Shown here: piece after piece, positions 8,997-17,204 of the stretch
Numbering within the stretch: position 1 is the stretch's first letter
Layout of the letters: the number at the start of each line of letters is the position of its first letter
Made by a program: the position numbers and the translations under genes
Assembly (NCBI GenBank): GCA_024637015.1
Contig: JAGXGE010000016.1
Span: 1-53,779 of the forward strand
Length of the DNA stretch: 53,779 nucleotides
From: Aequorivita sp.
GTDB taxonomy: Bacteria; Bacteroidota; Bacteroidia; Flavobacteriales; Flavobacteriaceae
Direction of reading: 5' to 3'
The notes under the pieces: model-generated
Databases searched by the model: none
Told to the model about the DNA's origin: nothing
Seen by the model: the letters and a program-made list of their open reading frames with translations, nothing else

Positions 8997-9899
8997 TTAG
9001 GTGTTAGGCAATCTTCTTCGTTTTCTTTCTTGTGTAATTTTAATGATTCCATTCGCCATGACTGTAAGCAATATAATTACAGCCCCATAATAAAACTGAG
9101 GGCTCATGTTTTCAGAATCGCCCAAAACAATAAGAGCCAAAATGATACCGTACACGGGCTCCATATTTATAGTGAGCATAACGGTATATGGACTAATCCA
9201 TTTCATTACATGTATTGATGCTATAAAAGCATACGCAGTACAAGCCGATGCCAATATTATTAAATAAATCCAATCGTGTGCAGAAACGGTAAAAAATTCT
9301 GTGGTAAATCTTCCTGAAAAAGCCAAATAAATTGAAATACCCAAAACGCCAAACATCAACTCGTAAAATGAAATCACAGATGCTTTATTTTTAAGTACAA
9401 ATTTTCCATTGATTACAGAAAATAGTGCACTCAAAAATGCTGAAATGAGAGCCAAAATAATCCCTAAAGTATAGGAAGCCTCTACGTCAAAAATTATGTA
9501 GAGTCCTGCCACCACAATCAGTCCGAACAAAACTTCATATACTATTATTTTTCTTTTGTAAAACAGTGGCTCCAATATTGAAGCAAAAAAGGCTCCCGTT
9601 GAAAGTACAGCGAGGGTCACTGAAACATTCGAGGCTTTTATTGCACCAAAAAATGTTAGCCAGTGCAAAGCGATAATAATTCCTGCCAAGGCAAAACCTC
9701 CTAAGGTTTTCAGTGAAAACTTCAATTTCTCTTTTCTGAATTTCAGAAATACAAAAATTATGATTGAAGCCAAAAGCATCCGATACCAAACCAACGGAAT
9801 GGCTTCCAAAGAAATCAAGGCGCCTAGAACGGCTGTAAAACCCCAAATAAAAACTATAAAATGGAGATGGAGATAGTTGAGGAGCTTATCGTTTCGCAT
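8997..9899 (-). CDS. EamA/DMT-family membrane transporter
   Basis: A 300-residue inner-membrane protein with about ten hydrophobic helices arranged as two EamA repeats, the usual architecture of drug/metabolite transporters. The first helix begins HFIVFIWGFTAVLG, and the second repeat is around TLGIILALISAFLSALFSVING. A short basic tail (KITQERKRRRL) lies in the cytoplasm. The substrate cannot be inferred. The start overlaps the end of the LptF/G-type permease gene by 14 bases, so the two are probably co-transcribed with tgt. Confidence 0.85.
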   Translation of the reverse strand: MRNDKLLNYLHLHFIVFIWGFTAVLGALISLEAIPLVWYRMLLASIIIFVFLKFRKEKLKFSLKTLGGFALAGIIIALHWLTFFGAIKASNVSVTLAVLSTGAFFASILEPLFYKRKIIVYEVLFGLIVVAGLYIIFDVEASYTLGIILALISAFLSALFSVINGKFVLKNKASVISFYELMFGVLGISIYLAFSGRFTTEFFTVSAHDWIYLIILASACTAYAFIASIHVMKWISPYTVMLTINMEPVYGIILALIVLGDSENMSPQFYYGAVIILLTVMANGIIKITQERKRRRLPNT

Positions 9900-10965
9900 T
9901 TCTTAAAAGATAGATTGCCAAAATTGCAAAAACAAAATTTGGAAACCACGTTGCTATAAAAGGAGAAAAATCACTTTGCTCTGCCATAGTTCCAAAAATT
10001 TTATCAAAAAATATAAATACCATTCCAATACTAATACCAATAGCAAGGTTAATTCCCATACCACCGCGTCTCTTTACAGAGGAAACGGCAACCGCAATTA
10101 TTGTAAGTATATATGCCGAAACAGGCAAGCTCCAGCGCTTGTAGCGCACCACCTCATAACGGTTTATATAAGATGAACCTCTGGCCTTCTCTTTTTTAAT
10201 AAAGTCATTTAGTTCTGTAAAACTCAGCGTTTCTGCAATGTAAGTTACAGGGGTTAAATCTTCCAAATCGAAGGAAAAAACAGTATCCAGTTTTGGTTTA
10301 CTTTCTAAAATATCCTGATTCTCCCCTATTTTCCTTTTGTTATAGTGAAACAACGAATATGTGCTGTCCTTTTCGTTGTATTTAATCTGCCCCGCAGAAA
10401 TTTTATAGGTCATCTTGTTCCCTTCAAAATGTTCCAAAGTGAAATTGCTTCCTATTTTATCGGTAACGTTAAAGTAGCTTACGTAAATGTAATCGTTATC
10501 GTTTATCTGTGTGAAAACGTTGCTTTGGTCCCTATCCTGTTTTCCTTTTTTTAAATAATTATAGGAAAATTCATTAAAACCCTTACTGGCTTTTGGCGCC
10601 AAATACATACTGAAAATAAGTGCCGCGATACAAACAATGGTGGCACCAATAATATAAGGCCGCAAAAACCGATAATAAGAAACACCGCTGCTTAAAAAGG
10701 CTATTACTTCAGTATTATTGGCCAATTTTGAAGTGAACCAAATAACCGATAGAAAAAGAAATAGCGGGAAAAGTAAGTTTGCAAAATAGATGGTGAAATT
10801 ATAGAGATAGATCATCACCTCTGATAAAGGCACTTCGTTTTCAAGGATTTTGTCAATCTTTTCTGCTAAATGGACCGTGATTCCAATAGGTATGAAAAGT
10901 AGTAAAAGGAGCGAAAAAGTGCCCAAATATTTTTTTAATATGTATCTGTCCAGTATGCTGAGCAT
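9886..10965 (-). CDS. LptF/LptG-family permease (YjgP/YjgQ)
   Basis: A 359-residue inner-membrane permease of the family that, with the LptB ATPase, extracts lipopolysaccharide from the inner membrane toward the outer membrane. It opens with ILDRYILKKYLGTF, typical of LptF/G. Three N-terminal helices, a periplasmic beta-jellyroll segment (about 145-250) and three C-terminal helices follow. ATG 10965 is chosen because the upstream stretch overlaps the end of tgt. Which of LptF or LptG it represents cannot be told here. It lies 1 base after tgt. Confidence 0.88.
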   Translation of the reverse strand: MLSILDRYILKKYLGTFSLLLLLFIPIGITVHLAEKIDKILENEVPLSEVMIYLYNFTIYFANLLFPLFLFLSVIWFTSKLANNTEVIAFLSSGVSYYRFLRPYIIGATIVCIAALIFSMYLAPKASKGFNEFSYNYLKKGKQDRDQSNVFTQINDNDYIYVSYFNVTDKIGSNFTLEHFEGNKMTYKISAGQIKYNEKDSTYSLFHYNKRKIGENQDILESKPKLDTVFSFDLEDLTPVTYIAETLSFTELNDFIKKEKARGSSYINRYEVVRYKRWSLPVSAYILTIIAVAVSSVKRRGGMGINLAIGISIGMVFIFFDKIFGTMAEQSDFSPFIATWFPNFVFAILAIYLLRNAKR

Positions 10966-10966
10966 C

Positions 10967-12097
10967 TTACAATCTTTGATCCAGTTTTTTGACCATGCCG
11001 TTTTTCCATTCGGCAAAAGTACCCGCTAATATATGTTTTCTGGCTTCACGAACCAACCACAAATAAAATCCTAAGTTATGGATAGTGGCAATTTGCCTTC
11101 CCAACATTTCGTTCACGGTAAACAAATGACGAAGATAGGCTTTGTTATAATCGGTATCTACCCAAGTTATTCCCATTGGATCTATCACTGAAAGATCAGC
11201 TTCCCACTTTTTGTTTTTGATATTTATAATTCCTTCGGAAGTGAAAAGCATCCCATTTCTTCCATTTCGGGTTGGCATCACGCAGTCGAACATATCAATA
11301 CCCAATGCGATATTTTCCAAAAGATTCACAGGGGTTCCCACGCCCATTAAATAACGGGGTTTTTCTTTGGGAAGAATTTCAGTAACCACTGCAGTCATTT
11401 CATACATTTCATCAGCCGGTTCACCTACGGAAAGTCCGCCAATTGCATTGCCCTCTGCTCCTACTGAAGCAATATATTCAGCAGATTGTCTTCTTAAATC
11501 TTTATAGGTACTTCCCTGTACAATCGGAAAAAAAGTCTGCCCATAATCATATTTCAAAGGTGTTTTTTCCAAATGTTTTATGCAGCGATCCAACCAACGG
11601 TGCGTCATGTGCATAGAACGCTTTGCATAATTGTATTCACATGGATAGGGCGTACATTCATCAAAAGCCATTATTATATCGGCGCCAATAATGCGTTGGA
11701 TTTCCATTACATTTTCAGGCGTGAAAACGTGATAACTACCATCAATATGACTTTTAAATTTTACGCCTTCCTCTTTAATTTTTCTGTTTGCCGAAAGCGA
11801 ATAAACCTGATAACCACCACTGTCGGTAAGAATATTACGATCCCAATTCATAAATTTATGAAGTCCACCCGCTTTTTCGAGAACAGGTGTTTGTGGTCTT
11901 AAATATAAATGATAAGTATTCCCAAGAATAATGTCTGGGTTGATGTCTTCTTTCAGTTCACGCTGATGCACACCTTTTACAGTGCCAACGGTGCCAACGG
12001 GCATAAAGATTGGAGTTTCAATCACCCCGTGATCTGTAGTAATCGTTCCAGCGCGCGCGCTGCTTTGTATATCTGTGGCTTCTAATTTAAAGTGCAT
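10967..12097 (-). CDS. tgt: tRNA-guanine transglycosylase (Tgt), zinc cysteines absent
   Basis: Exchanges the wobble guanine of GUN-anticodon tRNAs for preQ1 in queuosine synthesis. The 376-residue protein has the (beta/alpha)8 core with ILTDSGGYQVYSL (catalytic Asp), MAFDECTPYP, and IGGLSVGEP, followed by CVMPTRNGRNG. Where the usual zinc site CxCxxC lies, the sequence reads DPMGITWVDTDYNKAY (about 306-321), with no cysteine; only the histidine of TIHNLG (340) remains. The start MHFKLEATD matches relatives. A -7 box TATCTTTG is at 12120-12127. tgt leads the operon with the LptF/G-type permease and the EamA gene. Confidence 0.94.
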   Translation of the reverse strand: MHFKLEATDIQSSARAGTITTDHGVIETPIFMPVGTVGTVKGVHQRELKEDINPDIILGNTYHLYLRPQTPVLEKAGGLHKFMNWDRNILTDSGGYQVYSLSANRKIKEEGVKFKSHIDGSYHVFTPENVMEIQRIIGADIIMAFDECTPYPCEYNYAKRSMHMTHRWLDRCIKHLEKTPLKYDYGQTFFPIVQGSTYKDLRRQSAEYIASVGAEGNAIGGLSVGEPADEMYEMTAVVTEILPKEKPRYLMGVGTPVNLLENIALGIDMFDCVMPTRNGRNGMLFTSEGIINIKNKKWEADLSVIDPMGITWVDTDYNKAYLRHLFTVNEMLGRQIATIHNLGFYLWLVREARKHILAGTFAEWKNGMVKKLDQRL

Positions 12098-12293
12098 GTA
12101 GCAATTTTTATTGAGGGGGCAAAGATAGAGGATATTAAATTCCAAAACCCAAATTCCAAATCACAAAATTTTGATTTGCGATGAGAGATGACAGATGACG
12201 GATGAGATTTGCGTCACCTTTCTCCTGTCATCCGTTATTAAGCAACTATGTTAACAAAACTCTCAAATCGTTAATAAAAGCATACGTTTCAAC

Positions 12294-12324
12294 TTTGAAC
12301 GGCTCGCTGAATGCTTTACTTTTG
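12294..12324 (+). promoter_or_regulatory. Promoter of the transketolase operon
   Basis: TTTG (12294-12297), exactly 19 bp, TACTTTTG (12317-12324), with the ATG 22 bases downstream. This is a complete consensus promoter. The rest of the 249-bp gap back to tgt holds only short degenerate GATGACA-type repeats. Confidence 0.75.
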
Positions 12325-12346
12325 ACACTGAAAATTAAAACTAATT

Positions 12347-13192
12347 ATGGCAGATTACAAAGCACTCGAAGATTTGGTTGTTCAAGTCCGAAGAGATATT
12401 TTACGGCAAGTGCACAAAGTAAATTCCGGCCATCCGGGAGGTTCATTGGGTTGTACCGAATTTTTTGTTGCGCTCTACAATGAATTGATGGAACGCAATG
12501 AAAACTTCACTATGGACGGATTTGGAGAAGATCTTTTCTTCCTTTCAAACGGGCATATTTCCCCAGTTTTTTACAGTGTTTTGGCTCGCGCTGGATATTT
12601 TCCAGTTGAAGAACTGAACACCTTCAGACTTTTAAATTCACGTTTGCAGGGTCACCCAACAACCCACGAAGGTTTACCCGGTGTTCGCATTGCTTCGGGT
12701 TCATTGGGGCAAGGCATTTCAGTTTCTATTGGAGCTGCGCTTGCAAAAAAACTCAACAAAGACAAACATTTAATCTACACGCTTTGTGGTGATGGTGAAT
12801 TGCAAGAAGGCCAAAACTGGGAGGCCATAATGTATGCTGCTGGAAATAATGTGGACAACTTGATTGTAACCGTAGATTTAAACGGACAGCAAATTGATGG
12901 TTCTACAAACAATGTCCTTCCAATGGGAAATTTAAAAGCAAAATTTGAAGCTTTCGGCTGGGATGTAATGGATATTGAAAAAGGAAACGATTTGAAATCA
13001 ATTGTTGATGGAATGAAAAAGGCGAAAGAAAAAACTGGTAACGGAAAGCCTATTTGTGTTTTACTTCATACTGTAATGGGCAACGGCGTTGACTTTATGA
13101 TGCACACCCATGACTGGCACGGAAAAGCTCCAAATGACGAGCAATTGGAAAACGCACTTGCACAAAATCCTGTAACCTTGGGAGATTATTAA
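12347..13192 (+). CDS. Transketolase, N-terminal (TPP-binding) subunit
   Basis: The thiamine-diphosphate and metal-binding half of transketolase, which moves two-carbon units between sugar phosphates in the pentose phosphate pathway. The 281 residues contain HPGGSLG, GHISPVFYSVLARAG, and GSLGQGISVSIGAA, and the diphosphate motif GDGELQEGQNWEA followed by DLNGQQIDG. The C-terminal half is a separate gene 18 bases downstream, so the enzyme is split. This arrangement is common in Bacteroidota and archaea and is not a frameshift: both genes have their own starts and complete domains. Confidence 0.93.
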   Translation: MADYKALEDLVVQVRRDILRQVHKVNSGHPGGSLGCTEFFVALYNELMERNENFTMDGFGEDLFFLSNGHISPVFYSVLARAGYFPVEELNTFRLLNSRLQGHPTTHEGLPGVRIASGSLGQGISVSIGAALAKKLNKDKHLIYTLCGDGELQEGQNWEAIMYAAGNNVDNLIVTVDLNGQQIDGSTNNVLPMGNLKAKFEAFGWDVMDIEKGNDLKSIVDGMKKAKEKTGNGKPICVLLHTVMGNGVDFMMHTHDWHGKAPNDEQLENALAQNPVTLGDY

Positions 13193-13209
13193 AATTGAAA
13201 ACATTTCAG

Positions 13210-14163
13210 ATGAAAAAATACACAGATACAGGCAAAAAAGATACACGTTCAGGTTTTGGAGATGGATTGACGGAACTTGGAAAGAAAAACAAAGATGTTG
13301 TAGCACTTTGCGCAGATCTTACGGGTTCATTAAAGATGGACGAGTTCAAGGAAAATAATCCAGAACGTTTCTTTCAAATAGGAATTGCTGAAGCAAATAT
13401 GATTGGAATTGCAGCAGGATTGACTATTGGCGGAAAGATTCCTTTCACTGGAACTTTTGCTAATTTCTCAACAGGAAGGGTTTATGACCAAATTCGCCAA
13501 AGCGTTGCCTATAGTGGAAAAAATGTGAAAATATGTGCCTCGCATGCAGGTTTAACTCTGGGTGAAGATGGTGCAACGCATCAAATTTTGGAAGACATCG
13601 GATTGATGAAAATGCTTCCTGGAATGACTGTTATCAATACGTGCGATTACAATCAAACTAAAGCCGCAACCATTGCAATTGCAGATTACGAAGGTCCTGT
13701 TTATCTTCGTTTTGGAAGGCCGAAAGTTGCAAACTTCACATCTGCCGACCAGAATTTCCAAATTGGAAAAGCGGTTCAATTACAGGAAGGGACTGATGTG
13801 ACTATTATAGCCACTGGCCATTTAGTTTGGGAAGCTCTGCAAGCTGCTGAAACTTTAAATGAAAATGGAATTACCGCAGATGTGATAAATATTCACACAA
13901 TAAAACCTTTGGATGATCAAGCAATATTGAAAAGCGTTAAAAAAACTGGCTGTGTGGTAACTGCTGAAGAACATAACTTTTTGGGAGGTTTAGGTGAAAG
14001 TGTAGCTCGCTTACTTTCTACGCAGTATCCCGCCCCACAAGAATTCATAGCCACACAAGACACATTTGGTGAATCTGGAACTCCAGAACAATTGATGGAT
14101 AAATACGGCTTGAATGCTTCAGCTATAGTAAGTGCTGTAGAAAAAGTAATTGCCCGTAAATAA
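13210..14163 (+). CDS. Transketolase, C-terminal subunit
   Basis: The partner of the gene just upstream, carrying the pyrimidine-binding and C-terminal domains. The 317-residue protein has ALCADLTGSLKMDEF, and RFFQIGIAEANMIGIAAGL with the catalytic-type Glu, then SHAGLTLGEDGATHQ and EEHNFLGGLGESVA. The ATG at 13210 starts MKKYTDTGKKDTRSGF; an in-frame TTG at 13195 would add five residues and is less likely. A strong terminator follows at once. Confidence 0.92.
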   Translation: MKKYTDTGKKDTRSGFGDGLTELGKKNKDVVALCADLTGSLKMDEFKENNPERFFQIGIAEANMIGIAAGLTIGGKIPFTGTFANFSTGRVYDQIRQSVAYSGKNVKICASHAGLTLGEDGATHQILEDIGLMKMLPGMTVINTCDYNQTKAATIAIADYEGPVYLRFGRPKVANFTSADQNFQIGKAVQLQEGTDVTIIATGHLVWEALQAAETLNENGITADVINIHTIKPLDDQAILKSVKKTGCVVTAEEHNFLGGLGESVARLLSTQYPAPQEFIATQDTFGESGTPEQLMDKYGLNASAIVSAVEKVIARK

Positions 14164-14180
14164 TTTTATAATTCAACAAT

Positions 14181-14220
14181 AAAAAAAGCCCCGAACTATA
14201 AGTAGAACGGGGCTTTTTTA
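14181..14220. terminator. Bidirectional terminator between transketolase and FKBP-like gene
   Basis: The stem AAAAAGCCCCG pairs with CGGGGCTTTTT across a 14-nt loop. A runs on one side and T runs on the other serve both converging transcripts. Confidence 0.88.
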
Positions 14221-14241
14221 GTTAAATACTTTTTCTGCACA

Positions 14242-15165
14242 TTAACTATCAGAATCTAAATAATCTGGAATTCCATCACCATCCACATCTGGGAAAGTAA
14301 TGTTGCCATTGCCATCTACTTCTATTTCAAATTTTGTAAGCCTCCCATCACCATCGTCGTCATTGTCCAAATAATTTGCACCACCGCTGCCATCCGTATC
14401 ATCATCTAGCAAATAGCCATTACCATTAAGGTCTTCCATATAAGAAGGAATACCATCTTCATCATGATCAGCTACTTCTGAGTCAAACAATTCAAATGAA
14501 AAAATAAGTTGATCATAAGCATTTAAGCCTCCCGTAGCAGTTGGGTATTGATAATAGGCTAAACCTGAAGGAATAAAAACTGCTCCAATTCCAAACCCTT
14601 CAAAAGTAAGGGTGCCATCTGGGTTAGATATAATATTAGAGGCTCCTCTAAACTTTATAATAGCTTGTTGCAATCCCCTAATTATTCCAGGTGACGTTGG
14701 AGTATCTACAAGATTGAATCTAACAGGTATTACAGAGCTGTCAAACAAATCTAGATTCATTAACCTTCCTTCATAAGTATTAAAGGTATAATCAGAAAAA
14801 TGTGGTATTTCGCCCTCACCTTCACGAACATTCAAATAGTATAGTTTATAGGTAACATCGGTATCCACTATATCATCCACCTCCATAAAATCAACCTGCT
14901 CCATTAAAGGTGTTTTTGAGGCATTGTCTCCAGCAATTGTGTCAAACTTTAAATTAAAATTTTCGGGATCGGCCTGAAAGTCTTCGTAATTATAAAAATG
15001 GGTTTCCAAGAACTCTTCAATTTCAGCTTGTGCACGTATGGCCTCTTCTCCACGGTCTCTTGGAGGTATCGGCGGAGTTACAGAATCATCCTTTTTACAG
15101 GAAACGGCAATAGTGAGCATTAAAACTAATAAGGCAAATGCATATTTAATTTTTATCATCATCAA
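14242..15165 (-). CDS. FKBP-type peptidyl-prolyl isomerase lipoprotein with acidic C-terminal repeats
   Basis: A 307-residue lipoprotein: a signal peptide with lipobox cysteine (TIAVSC, about residue 23), a short PP-rich linker, then an FKBP-like domain (YYLNVREGEGE, IRGLQQAIIKFRG, FGIGAVFIPSGLAYY). From about 235 onward are acidic repeats of the type DxDxDGIPxYxxD that resemble calcium-binding thrombospondin type 3 repeats, ending DGDGIPDYLDSDS. It probably acts in folding at the outer membrane or periplasm. Catalytic activity is not proven by sequence. It is divergent from the S4-domain gene. Confidence 0.85.
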   Translation of the reverse strand: MMMIKIKYAFALLVLMLTIAVSCKKDDSVTPPIPPRDRGEEAIRAQAEIEEFLETHFYNYEDFQADPENFNLKFDTIAGDNASKTPLMEQVDFMEVDDIVDTDVTYKLYYLNVREGEGEIPHFSDYTFNTYEGRLMNLDLFDSSVIPVRFNLVDTPTSPGIIRGLQQAIIKFRGASNIISNPDGTLTFEGFGIGAVFIPSGLAYYQYPTATGGLNAYDQLIFSFELFDSEVADHDEDGIPSYMEDLNGNGYLLDDDTDGSGGANYLDNDDDGDGRLTKFEIEVDGNGNITFPDVDGDGIPDYLDSDS

Positions 15166-15239
15166 TTTTTTGTGGGCGCAAGATACAATTTTCCGCTATT
15201 TTTGTATAACACATTAACGTTGTTTTTGGGATAATAATT

Positions 15240-15626
15240 ATGAGGATTGATAAATATTTATGGTGCGTTCGGTATTTAAAAACCCGAAATATTGCAACGC
15301 AGGCTTGCAAAAAAGGCTCGGTTCGGGTCAATGGTGACATTGTGAAACCTTCACGCGATGTTTATCCCGGAGATAAAATAACGCTTCGCAAAGAACAAAT
15401 TAACTATGAACTTGAAGTTTTGGATCTTCCTCCAAGTCGCGTAGGCGCAAAACTTGTGGGTATTTATAGAAAAGACACAACACCCAAAGAAGCTTTTGAA
15501 ACCAACGAAATGCTTCAATATGCCAAGACTTATTACAGAAAAAAAGGAGTTGGCAGGCCTACAAAAAAAGACCGACGGGATCTGGACGATTTTACAGAAA
15601 CACCTGAGGGGGAAACAGAAGCTTAA
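15240..15626 (+). CDS. S4-domain RNA-binding protein, Hsp15-like
   Basis: A 128-residue protein with an N-terminal S4 domain (about 1-60: MRIDKYLWCVRYLKTRN, GSVRVNGDIVKPSRDVYPGD). It matches the heat-shock 15 family, which in Escherichia coli binds stalled 50S subunits carrying nascent chain-tRNA. A charged, low-complexity tail (KKGVGRPTKKDRRDL...) follows. It stands 27 bases upstream of the phosphoribosyltransferase gene and is divergent from the FKBP-like gene across a 74-bp gap. Confidence 0.85.
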   Translation: MRIDKYLWCVRYLKTRNIATQACKKGSVRVNGDIVKPSRDVYPGDKITLRKEQINYELEVLDLPPSRVGAKLVGIYRKDTTPKEAFETNEMLQYAKTYYRKKGVGRPTKKDRRDLDDFTETPEGETEA

Positions 15627-15653
15627 TAACTATATTTGGAAAAACATTTGAAG

Positions 15654-16157
15654 ATGCAAGACACAAGCACAGTAATCCTTGACAAAAAACAGATAGCGCA
15701 CAAGATAAAGAGGATTGCCTATCAAATATATGAAAGCAATGTAAATGAAAAACAAGTTGTGATAGCTGGAATTATGGACAATGGCTTTTTACTCGCAAAA
15801 AAAATAAAAACAGAAGTTGAGAAAATTTCACCAATAAAGGTTGTGCTTTGCGAAGTGGTCATAAACAAAAAAAAACCAACAAACGAAATAAAGACATCGC
15901 TGAAAAAGGAAGATTACACCAATAAGTCGCTACTTTTGGTTGATGATGTGTTACACTCTGGAACTACGTTAATTTATGGTGTAAAGCATTTTTTGGAAGT
16001 GCCATTAAAGCAATTTAAAACTGCCGTACTAGTAGATAGAAATCACAAAAAATATCCTATCAAAGCTGACTTTAAAGGAATTTCGCTGTCAACTTCCTTA
16101 AATGAAAATGTTGCGGTAATCTTTGAAAAAAACAATGATAGGGCTGTTTTAGAATAA
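15654..16157 (+). CDS. Phosphoribosyltransferase, PyrR-like
   Basis: A 167-residue type I phosphoribosyltransferase. The PRPP-binding loop is LLLVDDVLHSGTTL (about 100-113), preceded by the flexible-loop region. Overall length and layout resemble PyrR (uracil PRTase/attenuation protein) or hypoxanthine PRTases. The exact base is not certain. A TATATTTG (15631-15638) just upstream looks like a -7 box, so ATG 15654 is preferred over TTG 15636, which lies inside it. The 3' end overlaps converging aroK by 9 bases. Confidence 0.82.
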   Translation: MQDTSTVILDKKQIAHKIKRIAYQIYESNVNEKQVVIAGIMDNGFLLAKKIKTEVEKISPIKVVLCEVVINKKKPTNEIKTSLKKEDYTNKSLLLVDDVLHSGTTLIYGVKHFLEVPLKQFKTAVLVDRNHKKYPIKADFKGISLSTSLNENVAVIFEKNNDRAVLE

Positions 16158-16670
16158 TTTCAATACTATTTTTTCTACAGTGTCAGCTATATTCCCCGAA
16201 CCGGTATCAATAACCACGGTTGCTTGATTATAATAAAATGCTCTTTCAAAAAGATGTTTTCTGATGAAATCATTTAGTTCTTCTTCACTCTTTAAATGTG
16301 CTATTAAAGGGCGCTTCGATTTTTCATGGAAAAGTCTTGTGCACAAAACATCAAGAGGAGTTTTTAAATATACCGCCACTACGTTTTCCCGTTCAGCCAT
16401 AAAAGACATCGAATCTGCATAACAAGGAGTTCCCCCACCAGTTGACAAAACCAAATTGCCTGTTTGGGAAAGTATTTTTTTAAGTACGGCATTTTCAACT
16501 TTTCTAAAATAGATCTCTCCTTTTTCCGAAAAAATCTTTGAAATTGAAACACCTTCCTTTTTCTCAATTTCAGCATCCATATCTTTAAAAGGAATTCCCA
16601 AAACAGATGCAAGTTTTTTCCCAATAGAAGATTTTCCACTTCCCATATATCCAATCAAGACTATTTTCAT
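16149..16670 (-). CDS. aroK: Shikimate kinase
   Basis: Phosphorylates shikimate to shikimate-3-phosphate in aromatic amino acid synthesis, in the cytoplasm. The 173-residue protein has Walker A GYMGSGKSS near the N-terminus, the DMDAEIEKKEG substrate-binding segment with its conserved Asp, FRKVE, STGGGTP, and the lid arginine in KSKRPLI. ATG 16670 starts MKIVLIGYMGSGK; a TTG three codons earlier is unlikely. The gene converges with the phosphoribosyltransferase gene. Confidence 0.94.
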   Translation of the reverse strand: MKIVLIGYMGSGKSSIGKKLASVLGIPFKDMDAEIEKKEGVSISKIFSEKGEIYFRKVENAVLKKILSQTGNLVLSTGGGTPCYADSMSFMAERENVVAVYLKTPLDVLCTRLFHEKSKRPLIAHLKSEEELNDFIRKHLFERAFYYNQATVVIDTGSGNIADTVEKIVLKLF

Positions 16671-16825
16671 ATTGATCAAAGTACTATTATTTAATTTGAA
16701 GAAACAAATAGCTTCAAAAATTTTACAGATTTTACAGGCTAAAACTAATTTAAAACAAAAAATACATTTGCGAACGCCTGTTTGTCAAGTGTTTTGAATT
16801 TTTATCAAATTTAATTGATTTTCGT

Positions 16826-16857
16826 TTTGAAAAATTAATTTAATGATAGTATATTTG
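16826..16857 (+). promoter_or_regulatory. tRNA-Lys promoter
   Basis: TTTG (16826-16829), 20 bp, TATATTTG (16850-16857), followed by CACCCGC, identical in box and discriminator to rRNA-type promoter P1 at 318-348. A second -7-like TACATTTG at 16763-16770 may be an upstream tandem promoter, though it has no clear -33 box. Confidence 0.7.
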
Positions 16858-16875
16858 CACCCGCATTCAAAGGAA

Positions 16876-16948
16876 GACCTGGTAGCTCAGTTGGTAGAGC
16901 ACCTCCCTTTTAAGGAGGTGGTCCTGGGTTCGAGCCCCAGCCAGGTCA
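16876..16948 (+). tRNA. tRNA-Lys (anticodon TTT)
   Basis: A 73-nt cloverleaf: acceptor GACCTGG/CCAGGTC with discriminator A, D-arm GCTCAGTTGGTAGAGC, anticodon stem CCTCC/GGAGG with loop CTTTTAA (anticodon TTT), and T-arm CTGGGTTCGAGCCCCAG. The 3' CCA is not encoded. It has its own promoter and a perfect 12-bp terminator hairpin. Confidence 0.97.
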
Positions 16949-16950
16949 CA

Positions 16951-16981
16951 AAAAGTTAAACCCACGGTTTAACTTTTTTTG
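16951..16981 (+). terminator. Terminator after tRNA-Lys
   Basis: A perfect 12-bp stem (AAAAGTTAAACC with GGTTTAACTTTT), a 3-nt loop and trailing T run. It separates tRNA-Lys from tRNA-Leu. Confidence 0.88.
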
Positions 16982-17025
16982 TTTAGAGCATTTCTTAACT
17001 TGCTTTAAATTTTTAACGAGTATCC

Positions 17026-17108
17026 ACCCGGGTGCTGGAATTGGTAGACAGGCATGGTTGAGGGCCATGTGTCCTTAGGGCGTGTGGGTTCAAGTCCCAT
17101 TCCGGGTA
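17026..17108 (+). tRNA. tRNA-Leu (anticodon GAG)
   Basis: An 83-nt class II tRNA: acceptor ACCCGGG/TCCGGGT with discriminator A, anticodon stem CATGG/CCATG with loop TTGAGGG (anticodon GAG, reads CUU/CUC), a long variable arm (TGTCCTTAGGGCG) and T-arm with TTCAAGT. CCA is not encoded. I see no clear promoter between it and the tRNA-Lys terminator. Confidence 0.95.
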
Positions 17109-17121
17109 CAAATTTTATTTA

Positions 17122-17155
17122 ACTGTTTAAAGAATTTATCATTTTTATAAACAGT
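17122..17155. promoter_or_regulatory. Putative operator upstream of the MerR/B12 regulator
   Basis: The inverted repeat ACTGTTTA (17122-17129), 18 bp, TAAACAGT (17148-17155). The core TGTTTA-N18-TAAACA has exactly the same half-sites and spacing as the repeat in front of crtI. Probable binding site of the regulator encoded next to it (autoregulation); inference from shared geometry. Confidence 0.6.
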
Positions 17156-17204
17156 ATTCACTTCTTTTTAGTACATTAACCCAATATTTTAAAAAAATTC
17201 TTCT

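Noticed and set aside
12180-12240. Short GATGACA/GATGACG/GATGAGA repeats with an inverted CTGTCATC, as a possible mobile element or terminator
   Set aside because: Only about three degenerate units, no T run and no clear stem; probably a decayed repeat.
12347-14163. Transketolase broken by a frameshift
   Set aside because: Both halves have proper starts and complete domains; split transketolase is normal in this phylum.
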